From contig BSYO01000010.1 in the NCBI GenBank assembly GCA_033239525.1, positions 10,505,379 to 10,569,378 of the forward strand: 64,000 bases of DNA, in the 5' to 3' direction. Source of the DNA: Nepenthes gracilis. Its lineage: Eukaryota; Streptophyta; Magnoliopsida; Caryophyllales; Nepenthaceae. The notes below the pieces were generated by a model. It saw only the letters and a list, made by a program, of their open reading frames with translations. It had not been told where the DNA came from and made no database searches. Both the position numbers and the translations under genes were made by a program. Every line of letters begins with the position of its first letter. The stretch's first letter is position 1. Positions 52,172 to 62,108 of this stretch are shown here, one piece after another.

Positions 52172-55100
52172 TTATAAGTTCCAACGAATAACAAGCGAAC
52201 TGTTAGGGCGTCCGTCAATAGGCAGGGAGGCCTTCAATTTGTCCCGTACTACATTTGTTATCTGAGAGCATATCCGGGATATATCCTGTGGGGAGGATTT
52301 CTCGAAGATTCGATTATTACGTTCTCTCCAAATAAAATAGACTGTGGCCTCAAGAGAGAGACGTTTGGATAGGGCAATAAGATTCTTTCCTTTCCATTGG
52401 TGAGCAGCCCATTTAATGTTTTGGGACCATTCGGGATAAGGCCACTGAATGCCAACTTTCCTTTGGATTGTGGTCCATAAGGATCTGGAGAAGGGACATG
52501 AGAAGAAGAGGTGTTCATGATTTTCATCATCCGAGTCGCAAAGAATGCATGTATTGGATAGGTTTGGAACACCGTGTATGCGATCATTGGTATTAAGCCT
52601 GCCTTTGATAGCCAACCAAAGAGTAAAAGCGTGGGCAAGAATATGGAAGGTGCCCCAGACTAAGTTGGTCCAGCTCAGTTTCGGCTTGGGAGGGTGGATA
52701 AGAAGGTAGGCAGTCTTAGTCGAAAAAATACCATTCGGGCTCCCGTCCCATCTCAGGGAATCTTTATGCTCGATGTTAGGGAGATAATGGGGCATGTTTT
52801 CTGCGAGACTAGAGACCTTCTGATCATAAGGATTAGGCCAAGCTCAATGGTCATCTCTGATTATTTGAGAGACCTTGGCGTCCCAAGATAAACCCGTGAC
52901 TAGACGAATACGATCCGTGCTAACATTACTAAGCGGGCCCATAGGGTGCCAGTAGTCATGCCAGATAAAAGTATCAGCACCGTCACCAATGTTCTTAATA
53001 GAATGAGAGCGCATGAAGGAATGATGCTTCATGATCTTTCTCCAACCCCAGGGGGATGAGTCAGGCACTTTAAGAGTCCAGATACATCGGTCCTTGATTA
53101 TATTCTTGTGGATCCATGACGACCAGGCCGATTCAGGATCCTTTGACATGATATGCCATAAGAGTTTACAGATGAGGGCTTTATTTTGTGCCTGCAAATT
53201 CTTGAGGCCCAGCCCACCTTTACTCTTCCGGTAACAAATATCAGCCTAGGCTACTTTTGCATTAGCCTTCCCATCAGTAGAACTGTTCCAAAGGAACCGC
53301 CTCATCATGCAGTTGATCTAATTAAGAATAGATTTGGGCAGAATGAGACAATAGAGGTGGACGGACGAGACAATAGAGGCAACAAGTTGCAATCGTCCCC
53401 CGAAGGAGAGCCACCTGTTCTTCCTTGATTTGATCCGGCGAGTAATTTTCTCAGAGAGAGCATTGCAATCCCGAATCGAAAGTCTGGTGGTTATCAGAGG
53501 AACACCCAGGTACCTAATGGGGAGAGTGCCCACTCTAAACCCCAAAATGTCGGCAATATTCTGAAGAAGGGATGGGTCTTTAGAGCATATGAACACTTCG
53601 CTCTTATTCACATTCGCTAGAAGGCCAGAGAGCCAATGAAATTCCTCAAGGCAATCCTTAAGGATCCGAATTGAGTAGACATCAGCATGAGAGAAGAGGA
53701 GAAGGTCATCTGCAAAAGCAAGCATGACAGTATGAGTCGCTTCACAATTCCTATGAAATTTGAAGTTTTCGTTTCTACGAGTCTTGAATTCAATAATCCC
53801 ATTTAGCACCTCCATAACCAGGATAAAAAGGTATGGAGAAATGGGATCGCCTTGACGGAGACCCTTTCCCCCTTTGAAAAACCCAACCGCTTCCCCATTA
53901 ATATTAACAGAGTACGAGGGGGTGGTTATGCATTGCCTAATCCAGTCGACCATTTTAGGCGGGAATTTCATAATGGTCAGGATAGAGATAATGAAGTCCC
54001 AATGGACAGAGTCGTATGCTTTCATGAGGTCAATTTTTATAGTACATCTAGGTGGGTCATGACCCAGATGATACTTATGGAGGAGCTTTTGGGCCAGGAG
54101 GATGTTGTCACTGATTTGACGTCCGCCACAAAGGCCGTTTGGCACTTGTCGACAAGATAGGGTAATGTCATCTTTAACCGATTCGCAATAATATTCAAGA
54201 TCACTTTGTAGATGACATTACAGCATGATATGGGACGGTAGTCAGATACCAAATGAGGAGGTTGGACCTTTGGGATCAGGATAATGATCGTAGTGTTCAT
54301 TTGTTTTAGAAGCTTTCCATGATTGAAGAAGTCATGAATAGCTTCACAGACAGATGAACTCACAATGTCCCAAGATTCCTTAAAAAATTTGGAACTGAAG
54401 CCATCAGGACCCGGGGCACGGTAGTCACCAATAGAAAAAATCACCTTGCGGATCTCATCATCGCTAACCGGACCAATAAGTGGGCCCATAGTGATTCAGG
54501 CACAGTGTGTTGGATGAAAGGGCGGAGCCGAGCAGCGTCAGCCGATCCATGTGTATGACCTGACCCAAGAGCCTTACTGAAGTGATTCACAATCAAATTT
54601 TGGACATTCTCGACTCCAATGGTAGGATTCCCAGATCATCAATGAGGGAGATAATCCGATTCTTATTATTGTTTCCATTAACAGTCTTGAAGAAGAATTT
54701 ATTGCATTGGTCTCCCTCTTTAAGCCACCTTATCTTAGCTTTTTTCTTGATAAGGTCAGCTTCCTTGGCCAGTGCAGCGAGGTACGCTTCCTACAGGAAC
54801 GATCCTCGTGATAACACTCAAAGTTGGAAGGAGATTGGCCTTGGATAACCTCTAGATTGTTCCTCGAACAAATAACATCCTCGTGGACATCGCTCTCGTG
54901 AACATTAAGCTTTTTAAGACACATTTTCACCTTCTTAAGTCTGGACACCAGCCGAACATTGGAGTGCCGGTGGTTCCGTCCTTCCAAGCATCTGCAACTA
55001 ATTGGTGGAATTGAGGGGAATTGGTGAGGAAATTATTGAACCGGAACATCCCGTATTTTCTAGGTGAATGCCAGAAGGGAGAAGAATACAGGGGGAGTGG

Positions 55101-55293
55101 TCAGAAAGTCTGGCAGGGGGAAAAAGGGCTTTGGCCCTACGAAACTGATCAAGCCATTGCCCATTGGCAACAATTCTATCAAGCTTTCTGTAAATGCGAA
55201 GGGATGAGTCTTGGCCATCATTCCAGGTATAGTGCATACCTTCGTGGCACACGTCCCCAAGATCGCAGTCTCTAAGGCAATTATCAAGGTCAA
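52172..55293 (-). pseudogene. LINE L7 ORF2 (endonuclease C-part, RT, zf-RVT)
   Basis: Reading right to left: endonuclease end 'YTWNDGQDSSLRIYRKLDRI' and 'PPARLSDHSP' (54998-55252), connector, RT start 'FSIGDYRAPGPDGFSSKFFK' (54037-54489), palm 'LRQGDPISPYLFILVMEVLN' and intact 'AFADDLLLFSHAD' (53318-54145). The later blocks are 'WSSWIHKNIIKDRCIWTLKV', 'IGDGADTFIWHDYWHP' and the C-terminal 'CILCDSDDENHEHLFFSC' (52172-52795), with a stop at 52172. Long open frames remain, making this among the younger copies, but about six breaks separate them. Confidence 0.9.
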
Positions 55294-56269
55294 TTTTTTT
55301 TGGTAAGTAAGATGAGATTAAATTAAATAAAATTTACAGAACGATGTTCTACCTCCAAGTGTTTTGCAAACTTAGAGGTGGAACAACACGCTAGGGCATA
55401 CCCTGAGCACTACCATAGACCAATTCATGAAAACGTACAAAAAGACAGAATAGCAATTCTCTTCTAGGTTACGAAAAGACTAATCCATTGTATATCTTTT
55501 TGGCTGAGGGAACTCGTCTTGTCAATCAGAAATCCACATCCACGAAGAAAAGGGAACTGGAGACATTTAGCAAATCACGTGTTCATCATCCATCAGTGCG
55601 TATATTGGATAGGCAAGCTTCAATTATGCATCAATCAGCTTCATAAATACACAATGTCTTCATTTGTCGTCTCTTAGAACCCATGGGAACGCCTGTTCAA
55701 GGTAGCATCATTAGCCATCGGCTGAATTGGTCCACTCCCATGGAATTGTGTCAGCTTGAAGTCATCAATCTGCTTCATAAGCGCCTAATGTCTTCATTTG
55801 ACTTCTCTTAGAACCCATGGGATCGCCTGTGTAAGAAAGCAACATTAGCCAGTGCTTGGAGTTGTCCACTTCCATGAAAACGTGTCCTGCAAGAACGAAA
55901 AATGAAGAATTTTTTTTTTTTTTGGAGGGATCTTGAAATCGAGACCATACAAGATTGAATAATGGGAAATAACAAGGTGAGAACAGACAATCCCGAAAAC
56001 CCCCCCTTTTTTTTTCAAGTACATGATACAAACCTCGGGCAACGAGACAAATTCAGCCAAGATTTAGCCCAGTACACACATACCATATCTAAGGGATATG
56101 GGAAAGTATCAAAATGAGAACAGTCAATCCTGAAAGCTAATTTTTTTTTTCCTTGACTAGAACACGGGAGAGTATCAAAATGAGAACAGCCAATCCCAAC
56201 ACGATTTTTTTTTGGGACTGGAATACTGGAAAGAAGAGAACAACCAATCCCGATACAAGGATTTTTTTT
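55294..56269 (-). repeat. L8 3' UTR
   Basis: A relatively short 3' UTR (about 1 kb) with neither a GGAGTG array nor a TGCTG body. It has two diverged copies of an ATGTCTTCATTTG...CCCATGGGA...CGCCTG block (around 55658 and 55788) and several T-runs (55911-55924, 56139-56150, 56204-56212, 56262-56271). Its tail hairpin is canonical. Confidence 0.7.
55345..55385 (-). other. LINE tail hairpin (L8)
   Basis: TGTTCTACCTCCAAGT pairs with ACTTAGAGGTGGAACA around GTTTTGCAA, near-perfect. Confidence 0.85.
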
Positions 56270-56807
56270 TTATAAATTCCAATGCATCAGATACATTCTC
56301 GGGGTGCGTTTGTCATTTTCCAATGTTGTCTTCAATTTATCTCGAGCTGCAATGATAATCGTTGAAAAAATCTGTGGAATATCTTGCGGGGCGGATTCTT
56401 GAAAAATCCGCTTTGTGGGCCGAATAAATCTGTGGAAAAAAATCTGTGGAAAAAATATGCTTCCAGATGAAATAAACTGTGGCGGCAAGAGTAATCCTTT
56501 TAGATCGAGCCATAAAATTCTTTCCTTTCCATTTCTGGGCCGCCCAATCAATGTTTTGTTTTCAATCAGGGTAGGGCCACTGAATGCCCGCTTTCCTTTG
56601 GATTCGGGACCAAAGATCTTTAGAGAATGAACAGGAAAAGAAGTGATGTTCATGAATTTCATCGGCCGAGTCACAAAGGACGCATTTAGAAGAGAGATTG
56701 GGAACCCCATGGATGCGATCATTGGTACTTAGCCTACCTTTAATGGCCAACCAGAGTGTGAAGGCATGAGCAGGAATATGGAAGGAACCCCAAACTAGAT
56801 TAGTCCA
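56270..56807 (-). pseudogene. LINE L8 ORF2, C-terminal part
   Basis: Right to left: 'HPWTNLVWGSFHIPAHAFTL', 'CVLCDSADEIHEHHFFSC', 'IQRKAGIQWPYPD', then in another frame a C-terminal remnant to the stop at 56270 ('RTPRMYLMHWNL'). It adjoins 62109 on the other side of L9. A duplicated 'TCTGTGGAAAAAA' patch (56430-56455) disrupts the frame. Confidence 0.85.
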
Positions 56808-59054
56808 CGGGTGCTGTATTGTTGGTCTTGTCGAAACTAAAGTTGCAGGAGAAAAATGCAACCTCCATTTTGGCTAGGATTAACCCTCAATGGCATTGGG
56901 CTATGAACTACTCTACTTCCTCTGTTGGGAGAATTTGGGTCGGATGGGACCCCAATAAGGTGGCTGTGAATATTCTCTCCAAGGAAGACCAGGTCATCCA
57001 TACCGAAGCTCTATTCCTTGAGGAAAATGTACACTGCCTCTTATCCTTTGTATATGGTGCTAATCTGGAAGGCTCTCGGAAATTTCTTTGGCACAGCCTC
57101 AGGAGGCATTCAGCCTCCCTTGCGACGACCTCCGTGGGAGGTTCTCGGGAGATTTTAATACCATTCGATCTCGCAACCGAGGCCCTGAGGCTCTTGGCAT
57201 TTTAAAAGCTCCATTGATCTTAACGACCGCCTTTTGTGGATTGTGATCCGGAGGACGTTTGTCAGAAGGACATTTCTTCACCGGGAATGATGGGTGTGAC
57301 CTCTCATCCCGTATTTTTAGAAAATTAGATCGAGTGGTTGCAAATGGGCATTGTTTGACTCTTTCAGAGTTCTAAAGCGGTTTTCCTCCTCGCAAGATTA
57401 TCGATCACCCCTTGCATCCTTCTTCCTTTAGATCGTGCGGTGCGTAAACGTGGAATGTTTCGGGCTTAATAACTTTCTCACCAAATCCCCAAACTTTCTT
57501 TCTGTGGTCAAGGAAGCTTGGGAGACCGAGACTAATGGTAATTCGGCATGTTTAGGCTTCAGGTCCTCTCTCAAACAGGTGAAAGGAATGCTCAAATCTC
57601 TAAATACCCTATGTGGGGATATTCATGAAGAGGTGCTACGCACTAGGAAGTGTCTTGAGAATATCCAATCCAAAACCTCCCATTCCCTAGGGACCTGCGG
57701 TACTGAACGTTCTTGTAGGGCTGAATATTATTCAGCTATGGCTAGAGAGGCAGACTTCCTCCAACAAAAAGCCAAAATCAGATGGCTCAAAGAGGGCAAC
57801 CAATGCACAAAATTTTTCTTTAAGTCTGTTAGCGGGAACCTTAATCAGAACAGGATCATCTCCCTCATTGATAATTCTGGGAATCCTACTATTGGGAAGG
57901 AAGCTCTGAATGAATTGTTTATTAGCTACTTCAAAAATGCTTTAGGGTCTGGGCGAACTCATGGGTCGGTGGAGGCCAACCGTATTCGCCCGTACATTCT
58001 TCATACCATCCCCGGGTGGCAACCGGGTCATTGGTTAAAAAACTTCATGGAGGAAATCCATACCGCGATGTTTTCCATTGGGGATGACAGAGCCCCCGGT
58101 CCCGATGGTTTCTCCTCAAAATTTTTAAGGACTCATGGGAGATTACCTGGTAGTTTGGTATGTGAAGCTGTTCTTGATTTTTTTAAACATGGCAAGCTCC
58201 TAAAACAAATGAATACCACTCTGATCAGTCTGATCCCTGAGGTCCAGTCCCCTCGTGTGGTCTCTGACTATCGCCCGATTTCATGCTGCAATGTCATTTA
58301 CAAAGTGATTTCTAAAATTCTCACAAACAGAATCAAGGAAACACTTCCACACCTGGTGGACAAATGCCAAGCGGCCTTTGTGGCAGGGCGTTAGATAAGT
58401 GATAATATCCTTTTAGCTCAGGAGCTCCTTCACAAGTATCATCTTGGGCTTGGCCCCCTAGATGTACTATGAAGGTTGATCTGATGAAAGCTTATGACTC
58501 TATTCAATGGGACTTTATTATCAATATTCTGACCCTCATGAATTTCCCTCCGATGCATCACAACTCCGACGTACTCCCTCAACATCAATGGGGAAGTGGT
58601 CGGGTTCTTCAAAGGAGGCAAAGGGCTTCGCCAAGGGGATCCACTATCCCCGTATCTCTTTGTCTTGGTTATGGAAGTTCTCAACGGCATTATTGAGCTC
58701 AAGGCGAGGCGGGATGCCACTTTCAAATATCACTGGAAATGCGCTGATACTCAGACTGTTATGCTAGCCTTTGCTGATGATCTCCTCCTGTTCTCTTATG
58801 CTGATACCAAATCCACTCAAATTCTCATGGAGTGCTTTGAGGAATTCCAAGCTTCCTCCGGCCTGTCTGCAAACCTGAATAAAAGTGAATTTTTCATCTG
58901 TTCAAAGGACGCTTCTCTTCACAAGGACATTGCTGGTATCTTGGGGTTTAAGATGGGCAAACTCCCCATTAGATACTTGGGTGTTCCCCTTTTAACCTCC
59001 CGTCTCTCAGTTTCTGATTGCAAATCTCTCACTGACAGGATCACTAGGAGGATC

Positions 59055-59267
59055 TTTTTTTTTTTGGTAAATAAGTGATTTGGATTAATGGGAGAAAAAT
59101 TTACAAGTAAAGATTTATCTCCAAGTGTTATTCCGACTTGGGGATAAACCAAAGTCGCTAGGGCATACCCCAAGCACTTTGATACAACGGATGAAACCAA
59201 CTGAAAAACAAAAATGCTGGTATTCATACAACACAAAAAAACCACTATAACATCAGTAAAGAGGTTC
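59055..59267 (-). mobile_element. 213-bp LINE tail insertion in L9 RT
   Basis: Flanked by the perfect 13-bp duplication CACTAGGAGGATC (59042-59054, 59268-59280). The minus strand carries the hairpin, AT-rich spacer, TTATTTACC and poly(A). It interrupts 'LTDRITRRI...SWKNRWLSFG'. It could equally be a short non-autonomous element; no tRNA-like promoter is seen at its 5' end. Confidence 0.92.
59114..59148 (-). other. LINE tail hairpin (59055 insertion)
   Basis: TTTATCTCCAAGT pairs with ACTTGGGGATAAA around GTTATTCCG. This is the TTTATC version of the outer stem. Confidence 0.85.
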
Positions 59268-61234
59268 CACTAGGAGGATCACCTCCTGGAAAAATAGATG
59301 GCTCTCGTTTGGGGGGCGGTTGCAACTGGTCGCCTCCATTCTTTCGTCCATTCATCTTTACTGGTCCTCCATGTTTATCTTACCTAAGTCCACTCTTAAA
59401 TCAATTGAGTGCATCTTGCGCAATTTCCTCTGGAAGGGCTCTGCAAAAGGGAGAGCTAATGCAAAAGTGGCTTGGAGTGATATCTGCTACCCCAAATCCG
59501 CAGGGGGTCTGGGCCTCAAAAATCTGGCTGGTCAGAATAAAGCTCTTAACTGCAAGCTTCTTTGGCATCTTATCTCCAAAGACCCAAATTCGGCCTAGTC
59601 TTCTTGGATCTACAAAAATAGAATCAAGAACCGGTGCATCTGGACCCTTAAAGTCCCGGAGTCGGCCACCTGGAGCTGGTGAAAGATCATGAAACTTCAC
59701 CCCTTTATGCGATCTCACACTATTAAGGTTATCGGGGATGGCTCTGATACTTTCCTTTGGCTCGATAACTGGCACCCACTAGGCCCCCTGTATGCGGTTA
59801 GCTCTGACCGTACTCGCCTAGTTTCGGGTCTTCCTTGGGACGTCAAGGTTTTTGCAATCATCAGAAATGACAACTGGGTCTGGCCTAACCCTTATGATTC
59901 TGAGGTCTCTCACTTAATTGATAACATGCCGGATTACCCCCCATGCATCCACCAAAAGGACTTTGTAAGATGGGCTGGGAATGTTCATGGAGAGTTCTCG
60001 ACTAAATCTGCATATCTCTTAATCCATCCTCCCAAACCAAAAAGTTAGGCTACTTTGGTTTGGGGGCCCATACATATACCGGCCACGCGTTTATACTATG
60101 GTTAGGGTGTCAAGGGTCGCCTCAATACCCTTGACCGCATCCATGGTGTTCCACTCACATCCTCAAAATGCACTCTATGCAATACAGTGATGAAAACCAT
60201 GATCATCTTTTTTTTCTCCTGTTCATACCCGTAGCCAGGGCAGAATCCAAAGACAGTCGGGCATTCATTGGCCATACACCGAGTGGAAGCACAATATTTC
60301 TTGGGCTGCGACTGTTTGGAGAGGGAAAAGCTTCTTGGCCCTCACAAAACGTCTATCGTTGGCTGCCATAGTCTACTACATATGGAGGGAGCGCAATAAT
60401 TGTATTTTTCAGAAGTCCCCTCCCCATGATATCTCCAATATCTTCTCTACGATTATCAATGTTGTGAGACTCAAATTGAAGACCGTCACTATTTCCGACG
60501 TGGATATTTCTAGTCACGCGGCTTCGTTGGGGCTTATAAAAGGAGGGAAAAAAAAGCATAGTTCGGTGGTGGCGGAGTGCTTTTTCGATTGGGACGGAGT
60601 GGTTTCGCTGAGCTTCCGAGGCTGTGTGTCTATAATCCAGGGTGTGCCTTTTGGCCTCCTTGGTTGGAGTATTCTTCTTCGAGCATCGGACGGAGTGGTT
60701 GTAATTGTGCCTTCGTCGTTCCTTCCGGAGTGCCTTTTGTTCCTTGGTCGTAGTGGCCTGCTAGCAAGATCCGGAAAAAAAAAAGATCCGGGAAAAAAAA
60801 AAATCTTGTCATTCCTGTGAAGGCGGAGTACTTCCTCTCGCTTGGGACGGAGTATTTTTGGTCAAGCTTCCGGAGTGATGTTGCGATTTTCCGGAGCTAC
60901 TTAGTGTCTTCTTGGACGGAGTGGCTTTCTTCACTCTGGACGGACTGCCTCTTATTGCCTTTGGATTACCTTTATCTGGACTGCTTTTTGTCTCCTTGGA
61001 CGGTTTGGATTGGTACTTGGTACGGAGTGCCGTCTTTTTCAAAAAAAAAAAAAAAGCTATCTTTCCTGTGAAGGCGGAGTGCTTCCTCTCGCTAGGGACG
61101 AAGTTCTTTTGGTCAAGCTTCCGGAGTGATATTGCGATTTTTCGGAGCGCCCTTTTGTCTTCTTGGACGGAGTGGTTTTTATCACTCCGGACGGAATGAC
61201 TTTTTAATTGCCTCCAGTTTACCTTTTTATTTCG

Positions 61235-61307
61235 GAAAAAAAAGAAGAAAAAGAGGAAAAAAAAAGAAAAAAAAAGAAAAAAAAAGAAGAAAAAGAGGGA
61301 AAAAAAA
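61235..61307. repeat. Purine (A/G) tract
   Basis: AAAAAAGAAGAAAAAGAGG-type simple sequence inside the L9 3' UTR. The Lys/Arg-rich frame across it is not a gene. Confidence 0.9.
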
Positions 61308-62008
61308 ATTTCATCTCTTGTGGTGGCGGAATCCTTCTTCTCTCTTGGGATGGAGTGTCTTAACTCACGCTTCCGTTGTACAGATGTACCTTATCCTGGA
61401 GTGCTCTCTTGACTCTAGGACGGTTAGCTGATCCTCACTCTTGACGAAGTGTCCTTGATTTAGCTTCCGGTGTACCCCTTATCCGGAGTGGCTTTTGTCT
61501 CCTTGGATGGAGTGGATTTGCTACAAGTGTGGCATTGAAGAACCAAGTGTGCCTTTATCTGGAGGGCGGAGTACATTGTGGATTCCAGAGTACATTGGAC
61601 GGAGTGCATGGGACGGAGTGATTTGGACTGTCCTGAATACTTCTTTCTGGAGGTCGGAGTGCACTGTGGTTTTCGGAGTGCATTGGACGGAGTATCTTTA
61701 TCTAGATGCCGGAGTGTAATGTTGGATCCGAAATGCATTGGACGGAGTGCAATGGACTTCCTACGCAATGGGGCGGAGTAGCTTGGGATGCACGCTCTGG
61801 ATTTGCTGTTTCTGGAACTTAGTGGCTTGAAGATGCTGAGCTCCCATTAGTAATTTCCTTGTTGAATCTCTTTAGGTTTGTTTGTGCTGTTTGACCGGGT
61901 TGTTTTCGGTCTTTTTAGACAAATTACACCTTGGTGCGGTTTTCTATTTTCTGTTCATCCGTTCATGATTCTGTTTCATGGTGTTGCTCGGGGCATGCCC
62001 TAGCTCGT

Positions 62009-62049
62009 TGTTCTAATTCTAAGTCGGCAAAACACTTGAAATTAGAACA
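62009..62049 (+). other. LINE tail hairpin (L9)
   Basis: TGTTCTAATTCTAAGT pairs with ACTTGAAATTAGAACA around CGGCAAAAC. Confidence 0.85.
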
Positions 62050-62108
62050 TCGTTTTTGTATTTTTCTTTTCATTTAATTCATTTAACTTACTTACCAAAA
62101 AAAAAAAA

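Larger units (their letters stand above)
50394..55293 (-). mobile_element. LINE L7 (minus), 5' part cut off by L8
   Basis: The poly(A) side is at 50394 (T-run, GGTAAGTAAG), followed by the tail hairpin, a 3' UTR with GGAGTG arrays to 52171, and ORF2 from 52172 to about 55293. The right end falls inside the endonuclease, where the L8 tail begins. Its 5' half may lie beyond L8, outside the window. Confidence 0.87.
56808..60540 (+). pseudogene. LINE L9 ORF2 (endonuclease part, RT, zf-RVT)
   Basis: Endonuclease blocks are 'NYSTSSVGRIWVGWDPNKVA' and 'LLSFVYGANLEGSRKFLW' (56819-57205); 'LSDHSP' is degraded. RT N-region (57435-58394): 'EGNQCTKFFFKSVSGNLNQN', 'FSIGDDRAPGPDGFSSKFLR', 'SDYRPISCCNVIYKVISKIL'. 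Palm (58596-59042): 'LRQGDPLSPYLFVLVMEVLN' and intact 'AFADDLLLFSYAD'. After the 59055-59267 insertion, 'WLSFGGRLQLVASILSSIHL', 'GDGSDTFLWLDNWHPLGP' and 'VYYIWRERNNCIFQKSPPHD' follow. L9 is closest to L2 in sequence. Several frameshifts and stops. Confidence 0.9.
56808..62108 (+). mobile_element. LINE L9, 5'-truncated in the endonuclease, inside L8
   Basis: Starts in the endonuclease ('GCCIVGLVETKV'), runs through RT and zf-RVT to a GGAGTG-type 3' UTR, and ends with the canonical hairpin, TTACTTACC and poly(A) (62097-62108). The flanks are two parts of L8 ORF2. No target duplication is visible and L8 lost sequence at the site. A 213-bp LINE end is inserted in its RT region. Confidence 0.9.
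60541..62108 (+). repeat. L9 3' UTR, GGAGTG repeat array and tail
   Basis: Dense GGACGGAGTG / CCGGAGTG words from 60570 to about 61790. A larger unit beginning CCTGTGAAGGCGGAGT occurs at 60815 and 61064. It is interrupted by A-runs and a purine tract (61235-61307). After a non-repetitive stretch come 'GTTGCTCGGGGCATGCCCTAG', the hairpin, an AT-rich spacer, TTACTTACC and poly(A). Confidence 0.85.

Noticed and set aside
59055..59267. Possible tRNA-derived SINE
   Set aside because: The length suits a SINE, but I see no A/B box promoter or tRNA-like 5' end; its sequence equals the LINE tail, so it is better called a truncated LINE.
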